Shown here: positions 48,268 to 56,917 of the stretch, one piece after another
How the letters are laid out: the number at the start of each line of letters is the position of its first letter
Numbering within the stretch: position 1 is the stretch's first letter
NCBI RefSeq assembly: GCF_040717455.1
Contig: NZ_JBFEFH010000007.1
Location: 186,001 to 250,000 of the forward strand
Length of the DNA: 64,000 nucleotides
DNA from: Tautonia sp040717455
GTDB lineage: Bacteria > Planctomycetota > Planctomycetia > Isosphaerales > Isosphaeraceae
Direction of reading: 5' to 3'
The notes under the pieces: generated by a model
The model's database searches: none
What the model saw: the letters and a program-made list of their open reading frames with translations, nothing else
What the model was told of the DNA's origin: nothing
Translations under genes and position numbers: made by a program

Positions 48268-48587
48268 TCTCTGCCCCACTCCACCCTCCCCACCATCGCA
48301 ACCGCCCCCGATCGCTCCCCGAGCCATGTGCTCCGGGCGCGATCGCAATCGCCACTCGTTTCATCATGTCAGAGATCGCCTCCTGGCCGTCCTGGCCCGT
48401 GAGACCACCGAAGGGGGGTGGCCTCACGCAAGTCCGATCATCGAGATGGTGCGTTCTTGCAGCGGGGGGAGGGATCCGAATTCCCGGAGACGTTCCCGCC
48501 TCAGCGGGCTCTCCGACCTGTCCTGTCCCGGGCGCCGGCGGACCGGGCGCGCCGCGTCGCCGGCCCAGGGCGTCGAGAGGTCTCGTT
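48268..48587. other. Convergent intergenic region holding a tRNA-Ser fragment
   Basis: 320 bases between the DUF1501 and Gfo/Idh/MocA stops. Apart from the tRNA-Ser-like segment at 48461-48507 (separate entry) I see no gene or strong terminator. Confidence 0.6.
48461..48507 (-). pseudogene. 3' fragment of a tRNA-Ser gene
   Basis: The segment aligns with the variable arm, T arm and part of the acceptor strand of the intact tRNA-Ser at 50576-50662, in the same orientation: about four substitutions and one 2-base deletion over 47 positions, by eye. The D arm and the 5' acceptor half are missing and the anticodon stem does not pair, so it cannot be a working tRNA. The GAGACGTT-CCGCCTCAGCGG block of the variable arm is nearly unchanged. 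It lies on the 3' side of the intact gene, as expected of an eroded integration site. Confidence 0.7.
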
Positions 48588-49937
48588 TCACATCCATCCC
48601 GCTCGGTAATCGCGGCAGAGCAGGGATTCGGCCTCGGGGGCGTTCTCGATGGCGAGCCGGGAGGCGTCCCATCGCAACGTCCGTCCGCTCCGATAGGCGA
48701 CATTGCCCAGCAGGACGGCCTCGGTGACGCGCATCGAGTAGCCGAAGTGACACGACGGCTGGCCCTCGCCCCGGCAGGCGTCGATCCACTCCTGATGATG
48801 GCCGACCGAGGGGGGGATGCTGGGGTCCGGTCGGCGGAAATCGGCGAACCTCCCCTCGGGCAGGAGTTCGTGGCGCGGGTAGCTGACCAGGAGCCGGCCC
48901 TCGCTGCCGACGAACACGCCCCATGCCCAATCGGGTAGGCGATGCTCGGCGAGCTCGCCGCGCGGCTCGGGGCCGTGGGTCCAGGTCAGGGTGAACGGCG
49001 ACCGATCCGGTCCGCGATCGAAGGTGTAGCGAACGTGCTGCCAGGCCGGTGACGACTCCGGATGCGAGGGCCTGGGACCCTCGGATTCGACGGTCGAAGG
49101 GGCCTCAAGCTCCATCGCCCAGAAGACCAGGTCCGTGTAATGGCAGCCCATGTTGCCGAGCATCCCGCCGCCGAAATCCCACCACTGATGCCACCGGGTG
49201 GGGATGTAGGACGGATGGTAGGGACGCTCCGGGGCCGGGCCGAGCCACAGGTCCCAGCGCAGATCGGGCGGGACGGGGGGCGTCTCGGCGGGCCGATCCG
49301 CGGCCGGCCAGCCGGAGCGCAGCCAGAGATAGCAGGCCGAAACTTCGCCGATCGCCCCGTGGCGGATCAATTCGACGATCCGGCGATAGTTCTCCGAGGA
49401 GTGCACCTGCGTGCCGAGCTGCGTGGCGACGCCCCGCTCGGCGGCGACCCGAGACATCGCGCGGGCCTCGGAGACCGAGTGTGCGCCCGGCTTCTCGCAA
49501 TAGACGTGCTTGCCCCGACGCATGGCCATGAGGCTGGCCGGGGCGTGGTGGTGATTGGGCGTGCTGATGATGACCGCGTCGATCTCGCGGTCCAGCTCGT
49601 CGAGCATCGTGCGGTAGTCGTGGTGCTTGGCGGCGTCCTCGAACTCGTCGAAGGCGCGGGCGGCGCCCGGCTGGCGCGGGCCCTCGCGTCGGAGGTCCAC
49701 ATCGCACAGGGCCACGACGCGCGTGCCGGTGACGCGGCCGCCGGCGAATTCCTGCTCGTCCCGACCTGAGATGGAGGCCAGGTTGCGCCAGCCCCGGCCG
49801 CCGGCGCCGATGACGGCGACGTTCACGCGATCGTTGGCCCCCGCCACCCGCCCATACGAGCGGGCCGAGAGACCCGCGCCCATCGCCCCGCCCGTGGCCA
49901 GGATCACGCCGCCCCGGATGAAATCTCGCCGATGCAT
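48588..49937 (-). CDS. Gfo/Idh/MocA family oxidoreductase with Tat signal
   Basis: 449 residues. The N terminus MHRRDFIRGG is a twin-arginine signal, so export is predicted. Rossmann motif VIGAGGRG at about 44-51, then TPNHHHAP and the family element EKPGAHSV (about 148-155) with the Lys that contacts NAD(P). Two-domain layout with a C-terminal beta sheet domain (PWW-type WHQWWDFGGG). Planctomycetes carry many Tat-exported paralogues whose sugar substrates are mostly unknown. I use the ATG at 49937 because GAGGAG lies 10 bases upstream and the Tat motif starts there; longer frames exist. It lies alone between the tRNA-Ser gene and its fragment. Confidence 0.9.
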   Translation of the reverse strand: MHRRDFIRGGVILATGGAMGAGLSARSYGRVAGANDRVNVAVIGAGGRGWRNLASISGRDEQEFAGGRVTGTRVVALCDVDLRREGPRQPGAARAFDEFEDAAKHHDYRTMLDELDREIDAVIISTPNHHHAPASLMAMRRGKHVYCEKPGAHSVSEARAMSRVAAERGVATQLGTQVHSSENYRRIVELIRHGAIGEVSACYLWLRSGWPAADRPAETPPVPPDLRWDLWLGPAPERPYHPSYIPTRWHQWWDFGGGMLGNMGCHYTDLVFWAMELEAPSTVESEGPRPSHPESSPAWQHVRYTFDRGPDRSPFTLTWTHGPEPRGELAEHRLPDWAWGVFVGSEGRLLVSYPRHELLPEGRFADFRRPDPSIPPSVGHHQEWIDACRGEGQPSCHFGYSMRVTEAVLLGNVAYRSGRTLRWDASRLAIENAPEAESLLCRDYRAGWM

Positions 49938-50575
49938 CGCTGGCTTGCTCCTCAGCATCTCCGCGTGAGTCCGAGGCCCTTCCGCGTGGTCCGGGTCGTG
50001 CGTCGACAAGCGGCCTTCGTGAGGCCGGCTGTTGGATTCGGCGAAGCCTTCTCAAAGACCGCCGGCGGCTGCGCGCCGCCGATGACACGGGCGAAGTCCC
50101 GGCCAGTCGCACATGCAACAGCTCGACCGGCCCGGTTCGCCCGGGATCAGGCACCACTGGCGGCTCTTGCCCACCACACTCGACCGCGCCGGAGGATTGA
50201 CATCAAGCTAACAACGCCAGTCATCAATCGCTACACCGAAGTTCGGTTCGCCGTGTGCGGCGATCGATGTCCTCCACTGCTCCAGGATTTGCGATTCACC
50301 GGCCAGAACCCAGGTCGATCGCGCTGGACTCCCTCCTGGACTGGAGCCGGAACCCAGCCCTGGCCCCGAATCAATCGCCGCGATGGGGACCGATGGCCCG
50401 AACCGTGCCCACTATTTGCCCGCCGAGGGGGACGGATCGGGCGGATGGCGTCGGAATCGGACGACCCGACACAGATCAAAATAAATTCTTATAACACAAC
50501 AATCATGGATCGCAGCTCTCCTGAATACTCAGGAGTTTGACGCTCCATGTCGGCCTCTGTCGCATCCTGTCCGAG
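49938..50575. other. Intergenic region between the oxidoreductase and tRNA-Ser
   Basis: 638 bases. It must contain the oxidoreductase promoter. The section 50455-50520 is markedly A+T-rich. Apart from a short inverted repeat at 50518-50535 I find no gene, RNA or long repeat. Confidence 0.5.
50518..50535. repeat. Short inverted repeat downstream of tRNA-Ser
   Basis: Perfect 7-bp stem CTCCTGA-ATAC-TCAGGAG, about 40 bases beyond the 3' end of the minus-strand tRNA. No T run follows on the minus strand, so a terminator role is possible but weak. Confidence 0.4.
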
Positions 50576-50662
50576 CGGAGGGGGAGGGATTCGAACCCCC
50601 GGAGACGTTGCCGCCTCAGCGGTTTTCAAGACCGCCCCAATCGACCACTCTGGCACCCCTCC
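50576..50662 (-). tRNA. tRNA-Ser (anticodon TGA)
   Basis: 87 bases. Acceptor stem GGAGGGG pairs with CCCCTCC, discriminator G, no encoded CCA. The anticodon stem GCGGT/ACCGC encloses loop CTTGAAA with anticodon TGA, reading UCA codons. The long variable arm (GAGGCGGCAACGTCTC region) is the class II feature of serine tRNAs, and the T loop is TTCGAAT. It stands alone, 77 bases before the Y-family polymerase stop. Confidence 0.95.
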
Positions 50663-50739
50663 AGCAGGTTTGCCCCCGAACGGCGGGGCCGTGGGAGGGG
50701 GCAATCCTTATGGTAGCGACTCGAGGCAGGGCAGGGTAG

Positions 50740-51987
50740 TCAGAAGCAGAATTTGCCGCGGATGTCGCAGATGTCGAAGCCGTTGGCCGAGTCGCGGTAG
50801 ATCTCGACCAGCGGGAGCGTGGCGGCGCTGCGCAGGGCGAAGCGGCCGTGGCGGTGATTAATCAGTTCCTTGAGCCGGGCCACGGACTCGGCGCGGTCGG
50901 CGGCGCCGGAAGACTCGAACAGGTCTCGGGGAGACGACGAGCGACGCACCAGGCGCTCGGCGATCAGGTGCATCCGGGTCGCGGCGGCCTGGGGGACGTA
51001 CGCCCGGCGAAGGCACACGCGAGCCGCGTCGAGCAGCAGGTCGAAGCGGTCGGTCGGCACGGCCGGGTTCGCCTGGCCGACGCCCACCTCGCCGTTGCGG
51101 TACGAGACCCAGACGGTCAATCGGCCGGCGCAGATGCGGTGAAACCGCAGCTCCTCGATCAGGCGTTCCAGGTTCCGGACCAGCCAGGCGTACAGGACGA
51201 TCGGGTCGGTCGCCGGCTCGCCGAAGCTCCCGCCGCGCGACAGGACACGCTGCACCGGCCGCTCCGGCTGGATCGGGTGGACCGCCTCGCCGTTGAGCTC
51301 CCACCAGAGCGACTCGCCCGAGGCCGTCAGCAGCCCCCGGACGAGCCGACGATCGGCCTCGGCCAGGTCGCGGCAGGTCCGGATGCCCCACGGCGCCAGC
51401 CGACGCTCGCGACGGCCGGCGATGCCGGTGATCTCCGTGACGGGCCGATCGGCCAGCAGGGCCCGCTCGGCCTCCTCGTCCAAGACCGCCAGGGCGCCGA
51501 ACGGCTTGGCCGCGTCGGAAATCAGCTTGGCCAGGGTCCTCGACCGCGCGATGCCGACCGTCACCGGCACCCCCAATCGCTCCCAGATCGCATCGCGGAT
51601 CGCCCCGGCCGTCTGCTGAAAGTCCTTGCCCCGCAACGGAATCGCTCGGAAGAAGAACTCGTCGATCGAGTAGTATTCGACCCGGTCCGAGAACTCCTGG
51701 GCCACCTCCAGCATTAGGCGGCTGAGGACCTCGTACCACCGGAAGTCGCGCTTCAGGTAGACCCCGGTCGGGCAGCGGTCGAGGGCGTCCCAGATGGGCA
51801 TGCCCGTGCCGACGCCGCTGGCCTTCATCTCGTAACTCTTGGCGATGACGCACGCCCCCTGATTGCCCAGCACGCCGACCGGCTTGTCGCGCAGGAACTC
51901 GTCGCGCACGCGCTCGGCCGACACGTAGAAACAATCCGCGTCCAGGTGCCCCACCGCTCGCTCTGCCGTCATCATGAACGGAAGCAT
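50740..51987 (-). CDS. Y-family (DinB/UmuC-like) DNA polymerase
   Basis: 415 residues from the ATG at 51987. Translesion polymerase: metal-binding Asp in HLDADCFYVS (about 14-23) and the YSIDE motif carrying the catalytic Asp-Glu pair (about 110-114), then the helix-hairpin-helix region (TEITGIAGRRERRL) and a little-finger domain. The family inserts bases opposite damage in place of the replicative enzyme. No LexA-type SOS box is recognisable in the upstream 290 bases, and no imuA/dnaE2 partners are near. I see no canonical QxxLF clamp motif at the C terminus, which ends in two Cys. Start uncertain between 51987 and 51972. Confidence 0.88.
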   Translation of the reverse strand: MLPFMMTAERAVGHLDADCFYVSAERVRDEFLRDKPVGVLGNQGACVIAKSYEMKASGVGTGMPIWDALDRCPTGVYLKRDFRWYEVLSRLMLEVAQEFSDRVEYYSIDEFFFRAIPLRGKDFQQTAGAIRDAIWERLGVPVTVGIARSRTLAKLISDAAKPFGALAVLDEEAERALLADRPVTEITGIAGRRERRLAPWGIRTCRDLAEADRRLVRGLLTASGESLWWELNGEAVHPIQPERPVQRVLSRGGSFGEPATDPIVLYAWLVRNLERLIEELRFHRICAGRLTVWVSYRNGEVGVGQANPAVPTDRFDLLLDAARVCLRRAYVPQAAATRMHLIAERLVRRSSSPRDLFESSGAADRAESVARLKELINHRHGRFALRSAATLPLVEIYRDSANGFDICDIRGKFCF

Positions 51988-52277
51988 ACTCTGCACAAAC
52001 GGCCAGTCAACCCCGAAGCGAGGACGGCGGCGGGCGGTCCCATCGGCCGATCGACTTTGGCCCGCGGCGTGCTGTCTCTGCTTGCCCAAACGTGTACGCT
52101 ATATCGAGATTCGCGAAGTCGACCGGCAGCCGTCTCGACGATCGGACGTGGCCCGATCGGCCGGCACGGCGTCCCGGGTCGGATTTCGCCACGCTCACGC
52201 CCCAGGGAACCCGATCGGATCGCGGCGCGACGGCCGCGTCGACGGACCGTCACCGCGTCGAAGGAGTTCGCATCCGC

Positions 52278-53456
52278 ATGACCTGGTCCATCAAGCTCGG
52301 CAAGCTCGCCGGCATCCCGCTCTACGTGCACTGGACGTTCTTGATCCTGCTGGGGTTCATCGGCTGGCGGGCCTATACCATCAGCGATCAGGACATCGGG
52401 GCCGCCCTGGCGGCGGTCCTGATGGTCATCGCCGTCTTCGGCTGCGTCGTGCTGCACGAGCTGGGCCACGCCCTGATGGCCAGGCGCTTCGGCGTGCCGA
52501 CGTCCGACATCACCTTGCTGCCGATCGGCGGCGTCGCCCGGCTCCAACGCATCCCCGAGAAACCCTCGCAAGAACTCCTCGTCGCCCTGGCCGGCCCGGC
52601 GGTCAACGTGGTGATCGCCGCCGTCTTGATCGGCGGCCTCTTGCTCTCGGGCAAGGGGCTGATGGCCATCTGGTCGACCGGCAACCTGTTCGACGCGGGC
52701 ACCAACCCGTTCGGCACGCTCGCGTTCCTCAACCTCTTCCTCGTCGTGTTCAACATGATCCCCGCCTTCCCGATGGACGGCGGGCGGGTCCTGCGCGCCC
52801 TGCTGGCCATGAGCCTGCCCTACGCGCGGGCCACCCGGCTGGCGGCCACCATCGGCCAGTCGCTGGCCATCGCCTTCGGCTTCCTCGGACTGATCAGCAG
52901 CAACCCCTTCCTGCTGCTCATCGCCCTGTTCGTCTGGATCGGGGCCGAGGCCGAGGCCCGGCAGGTCGAGGAGCGGGTGAACATGAAAGGTGCCTTCGTC
53001 CGGGACGCCATGCTCACCGACTACCAGACCCTCTCGCCCGACGACTCGCTCGGCCATGCCGCCGAACTCTTGCTGGCCGGCTCGCAGCAGGACTTCCCCG
53101 TCGTCGAGGACGACGACCGCCATCGGCCGATCGGCGTCCTCACCCGATCCAGCCTGATGGACGGCCTCTCCAAAGCCGGGCGAGACGGCCGCGTGGCCGA
53201 CTTCGCCCAGCCGACGCTCGGCACCATCGCGCTCGATTCCCCACTCGTCCCCGCGCTCGCCCGGCTCCGCGAGGGGGAAGGCCCCTGCCTCCAGGTCGTC
53301 GACGGGATGGGACGACCCATCGGCCTCCTGACGCTCGAAAACATCAGCGAGTACGTCATGGTCCGCACGGCGCTCCGGAACGCGACGCCGCAGCCCGCCC
53401 CGTCGGGCGCCTCCCGAGCCCCCGAGCACTGGGGAGGACCCGGGACCTCCTCATGA
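52278..53456 (+). CDS. M50 site-2-protease-like membrane metalloprotease with CBS pair
   Basis: 392 residues. Zinc site HELGH (60-64) in a membrane helix and the second zinc-ligand motif NMIPAFPMDGGR (about 158-169), with about five to six membrane segments in the first 230 residues. The C-terminal part (about 235-370) is a tandem CBS domain, which usually binds adenine nucleotides, so proteolysis may be energy-sensing. AAGGAG lies 11 bases before the ATG. Substrates could be membrane-bound anti-sigma factors, but none is encoded nearby. The stop overlaps the next ATG (ATGA). Confidence 0.9.
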   Translation: MTWSIKLGKLAGIPLYVHWTFLILLGFIGWRAYTISDQDIGAALAAVLMVIAVFGCVVLHELGHALMARRFGVPTSDITLLPIGGVARLQRIPEKPSQELLVALAGPAVNVVIAAVLIGGLLLSGKGLMAIWSTGNLFDAGTNPFGTLAFLNLFLVVFNMIPAFPMDGGRVLRALLAMSLPYARATRLAATIGQSLAIAFGFLGLISSNPFLLLIALFVWIGAEAEARQVEERVNMKGAFVRDAMLTDYQTLSPDDSLGHAAELLLAGSQQDFPVVEDDDRHRPIGVLTRSSLMDGLSKAGRDGRVADFAQPTLGTIALDSPLVPALARLREGEGPCLQVVDGMGRPIGLLTLENISEYVMVRTALRNATPQPAPSGASRAPEHWGGPGTSS

Positions 53457-53812
53457 GCCTCGCCCGCACGTTCGACCAGGTCGCCCGCACCGACTCCACC
53501 TTCGAGCGGCGCGGCGACCTCTGGGTCGGCAAATGCCTGATCTGCAACGGGCCGATCGCCTTCGACGCCCGGACCGGCGAAGGGGCGACGCTCGAACACA
53601 TCCGCGCCCGCAGCCGAGGGGGCACCGACGACCCCCGCAACCTCGCCCTCGTCCACGCCTCGTGCAACCACGAGAAAGGCCGACGCTGGGATCCCCGACG
53701 CCGACGCTCCGCGCCCGATTACGACACCTTCATCGATCGCCTGCTCCGGCGACGGCTCGATCGCTGGCGAGACGCCCCGCCCCCCGGCACGCCTCCTCCC
53801 CCCCGTCCCTGA
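53453..53812 (+). CDS. HNH endonuclease-type protein
   Basis: 119 residues. HNH/zinc-ribbon module: CLIC at about 28-31, LEHIRARSRGG with the catalytic-type His (about 49), then LVHASCNHEKG with the third Cys and the last His. The Asn of HNH is present in RNLAL. The tail is basic and Pro-rich (RRLDRWRDAPPPGTPPPP), which could contact nucleic acid. Such small stand-alone HNH proteins may be nickases, homing-type remnants or RNA/DNA repair nucleases; I cannot tell. It is translationally coupled to the M50 protease gene by ATGA. Confidence 0.82.
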   Translation: MSLARTFDQVARTDSTFERRGDLWVGKCLICNGPIAFDARTGEGATLEHIRARSRGGTDDPRNLALVHASCNHEKGRRWDPRRRRSAPDYDTFIDRLLRRRLDRWRDAPPPGTPPPPRP

Positions 53813-54041
53813 GCAGCGCCGCCCGGCCGATCAGGCGTTGCGAATCCACTCCCGGGCCCGCGCCCTGGCGACCGCCCGGCGCTTCGCCGGATTCCGGCCC
53901 GCCGGGTCCCACCGCCATCGCCCCGGTCGGGCCGCCCTCCGCGACGCATGCTGCTCCCGGTCCGATCGAGGCGCGGTCGCCCGGGCCGGCTGCCGATCGG
54001 ACGTCGCCCGCCAGGAGCACCCGGCGTCCCCGGCCCCCCGG

Positions 54042-55166
54042 TCACTTCCTCGATCGGATCGCGTGCGTCGTCCGGCCCGAGCGCACCGCCGACACCACCG
54101 ACACCACCAGCGCCAGCGCCGTCAGCGGCAAGACGAACAGGAGCATCACCGTGCTGAACTCTTCCAGCAACGAATGCTCACCTTGCTTCAAATACAAGTA
54201 TGCCAGGTAGGCGACGTAATACCCCAGGAACAGCAGGCCCTCGCGCCGGGCGATCCGGGCCCCGGTGAAGACCACCGGCAGGCAGGTCAGGGCGACGGCG
54301 ATCATCACCGGGATGTCGAAATTCAGGGCCGCCCGAGACACCGGGACCCCCTCCGGCGTCGCCAGGCCCGCCAGGCCGAGCACGGCGAAGATGTTGAAGA
54401 TATTGCTGCCCACCGCGTTGCCGAGCGCCATCTCGCGCTCGCCCTTCAACGCGGCGATGATCGACGTGGCCACTTCCGGCAACGACGTGCCGACGGCCAC
54501 CACCGTCAGGCCGATCACCAGCTCGCTCACGCCCAGGCTCTTGGCAATCGCCGTCGCCGCCTGGACCAGGAGATCGGCCCCGACCACCAGGATCGACAGC
54601 CCGAGGACGATCAGGAAGAATTGCAAGGCGATCTGGCCCGGGCCCGCCGCCGGGCGATCCGGCACCTCTTCCAGTTCGGCCAGCGCCGCCCGCTCTCGGG
54701 CCGTCACCCGACGGCCGTGATAAATCGACGCGAATGTGTACAGCACGATCCCCGAGAAGAGGACCGCCCCGTCGGCCCGACTCAACCGCCCGTCGCGCCC
54801 CAGCAGCAGGATCGCCACCGAGGCCACGATCATCACCGGCACGTCCCACCCCACCAACCGCGACCGCACCACCAGCGGCGTGATCAAGGCCGAGAACCCC
54901 AGCACCAGCAGCACGTTCGCGATATTGCTGCCGACCACGTTCCCGACCCCCAGGTCGGCCATGCTCGGGTCGCCCGACCAGGCCGCGCGCAGCGTCACCG
55001 CCATTTCCGGCGCCCCGGTGCCGAAGGCCACCACCGTCAGGCCGATCACCAGGGGAGGCACCCCGACCGTCACGGCCAGCCGAGCCGCGCCCTGGACCAG
55101 AAACCTTGCGCCGAAAATTAAGCCCACCACCCCCAGCAAGAACTGACCGACGATGACCCCATTCAC
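54042..55166 (-). CDS. Calcium/sodium antiporter (CaCA family)
   Basis: 374 residues with about ten membrane helices in two homologous halves. Each half carries an alpha repeat of the cation-exchanger fold: VIGLTVVAFGTGAPEM and GNVVGSNIANVL in the first, VIGLTVVAVGTSLPEV and GNAVGSNIFNIF in the second, giving the acidic residues that bind calcium. It is like E. coli YrbG. A hydrophilic loop of about 40 residues separates the halves. GTG start at 55166 follows GGAGGA by 7 bases; an ATG further upstream adds an unlikely leader. Confidence 0.92.
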   Translation of the reverse strand: MNGVIVGQFLLGVVGLIFGARFLVQGAARLAVTVGVPPLVIGLTVVAFGTGAPEMAVTLRAAWSGDPSMADLGVGNVVGSNIANVLLVLGFSALITPLVVRSRLVGWDVPVMIVASVAILLLGRDGRLSRADGAVLFSGIVLYTFASIYHGRRVTARERAALAELEEVPDRPAAGPGQIALQFFLIVLGLSILVVGADLLVQAATAIAKSLGVSELVIGLTVVAVGTSLPEVATSIIAALKGEREMALGNAVGSNIFNIFAVLGLAGLATPEGVPVSRAALNFDIPVMIAVALTCLPVVFTGARIARREGLLFLGYYVAYLAYLYLKQGEHSLLEEFSTVMLLFVLPLTALALVVSVVSAVRSGRTTHAIRSRK

Positions 55167-55642
55167 GCTGCGATCCTCCCCCGTTGATGGATTCCCTCTC
55201 GCAATCGCGGCCTCCCACGCTCCAGGAGATTCACGACCGGCCCCGGCCATCGCTCGGTCCTCGATGCACCGCACTCATCATGCCACCCTCAGGCGTCGGC
55301 CGTCCCCGCTCCCGCCCAGCCCTCCCGGCACACGCGAAGCAATCCCGCCCGATCCCCCGGCTCCAGCGTCACCACCCGACACCATGATCCCGGCCGATCG
55401 CCCCGGCCCTGATGGTCCTCCTCCGTCGCGGCGACATTCTCTCACGACCCCTCGAACGATACCAGGGACCGGCGATCGACTCCCGCCGATTCATCACTCC
55501 TTCACGCCTCCCCATCGTTCCGCGTCTCCGACTCCGGCTCGATTGCCCGGGCAAAGCCCGGCGCAAAAAGAACCCGATCGACGGCCAATGTGCCATCAAT
55601 CGGGCCTGGTCCGGTTCGGTTGCGTTGCAAACGCCCGGCGAA
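55167..55642. other. Intergenic region upstream of the exchanger
   Basis: 476 bases between the exchanger start and the stop of the next minus-strand lipoprotein gene. Frames here are Pro/Arg/Ser-rich and without ribosome sites. Nothing else was recognised. Confidence 0.5.
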
Positions 55643-56248
55643 TCAGGGGGCGTCGGCCGGGGCCTCCTCAGCCGCCGGCTCCCCGTCCGAGGATTCCGGC
55701 CCGGCCGATTCCTCCGCGGCACCCGCCTCAGGCTCCTCGGCGGATTCGCCCGATTCCTCGGCCGTCGGCGGATCGAGCAGGGGGCCTTCCAGGTCGAAGT
55801 CGAACGTCCCGCCGCGGTCGGTGACCTCGACCGTCAGATCGGTCTGGCCGAAATCGCTGTACCTCACGGGCAGCCGTTCAAAGGCCTGCTCGAAACCGGG
55901 AGGGGTCGTCAGGGCGTCGCGAGCCCCAAGGCTCATGACTCGGCCTTCCGGGGTCGTATAGAGACTCACCCCGACCTTGTAGCTCCCCGGAGCGGTCCCC
56001 GGAGCCCCTTGATAGCGTAAGAAATAGGACCCCTCCTCATCGGTTTCGCTCACCGTGAGGGAACCCTTCTCGTCGGTCGGGAGGAAGGTGACGACAGCAC
56101 CAGACAGCGGCTCGCCATCAAGGGAAACGACTCCCATGACAGGCACGAGTTGTTGGGGGCCGCTCGACGGAGCAGGAGAGTCGGTGCAACCAGCAGCAAT
56201 CAAGACGATTGCACTCCAGTGAGCAAGGCGAATCTGGGCCCGTTCCAA
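55643..56248 (-). CDS. Lipoprotein with carboxypeptidase-regulatory-like domain and acidic tail
   Basis: 201 residues. The start is a TTG, supported by a strong AAGGAG about 9 bases upstream. The signal ends in the lipobox IAAGC (Cys21). A beta-sandwich of the carboxypeptidase-regulatory-like type follows (about 36-140; VMGVVSLDGEPLSGAVVTFLP, then DEEGSYFLRY and GSYKVGVSL). The last 50 residues are a very acidic Glu/Ala/Ser/Pro tail. Such short lipoproteins often follow DUF1559 genes in planctomycetes. Paralogue of the next gene upstream; presumably one transcript with it and the DUF1559 gene. Confidence 0.8.
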   Translation of the reverse strand: MERAQIRLAHWSAIVLIAAGCTDSPAPSSGPQQLVPVMGVVSLDGEPLSGAVVTFLPTDEKGSLTVSETDEEGSYFLRYQGAPGTAPGSYKVGVSLYTTPEGRVMSLGARDALTTPPGFEQAFERLPVRYSDFGQTDLTVEVTDRGGTFDFDLEGPLLDPPTAEESGESAEEPEAGAAEESAGPESSDGEPAAEEAPADAP

Positions 56249-56315
56249 AATGTCTTACTCCTTCGGATCAAGGACGCCGGCGCAAGACGGCTGCTTGCCC
56301 GGGACGGGTGGCGGG

Positions 56316-56780
56316 TTAGCGGCCCTTGGAGTCGAGTTCGAAGTCATAAGGCCCATTGCCTTCGGCGACTTCAATCGTGAAGGCGGTCTTGCTCAGGTCG
56401 GCGTAAGTGTCCGGGAGCGTCTGGGTCGTCGCGCCACTCAGACGCAGTTGTTCGGGATCGTCGAGCATCTCGGGAGGGATGTTTCCCATGTCCGGGGCCA
56501 CCGTGGATTTGCTCAATGTCACCTTGTACGTACCCGGGCTCAGGCCGAATTTCCCGAGGTAACGCGCCCGATACTCCCCATCCGCATCGGTGATGCCCGT
56601 GCCGGGGGTCACATCAACATTACTTTGTTCGGGAACGAACGTCAGTTCGGCGTCGGCAAGGGGTTTGCCATCGAACATCACGGTCCCTTGAACCGGGGTC
56701 AGGGGCGGCCCGTCCCCTCCACAGCCCCAACAAAGGGCGGCAAGAACCAGACCCGGCGTCCATCGCCAGTATGCTCGCAT
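56316..56780 (-). CDS. Lipoprotein with carboxypeptidase-regulatory-like domain
   Basis: 154 residues from the ATG at 56780. Signal MRAYWRWTPG with lipobox LCWGC (Cys at about 20). Single beta-sandwich domain: VQGTVMFDGKPLADAELTFVP, TDADGEYRARY and GTYKVTLSKS, the same three blocks as in the neighbouring lipoprotein, so a tandem duplication with divergence. It lacks the acidic tail. A longer frame to 56846 has no signal peptide at its start and is rejected. Located between the DUF1559 gene and its paralogue. Confidence 0.8.
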   Translation of the reverse strand: MRAYWRWTPGLVLAALCWGCGGDGPPLTPVQGTVMFDGKPLADAELTFVPEQSNVDVTPGTGITDADGEYRARYLGKFGLSPGTYKVTLSKSTVAPDMGNIPPEMLDDPEQLRLSGATTQTLPDTYADLSKTAFTIEVAEGNGPYDFELDSKGR

Positions 56781-56917
56781 TGCAGGTGAATTCCTCGAGT
56801 TCGACTCAACATGAAGCGGAACGAAATCGACGACGGGCTCGACCAATCTGACGACGCGATCTTGGGGCCGGCCCGTTCGTCATTCCGGTACAGATACGAG
56901 CTGTCGCGTGAAGTCGA

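Noticed and set aside
48461..48540. Functional tRNA-Ser(GGA)
   Set aside because: A loop with GGA can be drawn, but the anticodon stem does not pair and neither the D arm nor a 5' acceptor strand exists.
53813..54041. Pro/Arg-rich frames after the HNH gene
   Set aside because: Composition noise without a ribosome site or domain; the stretch is a short convergent spacer.
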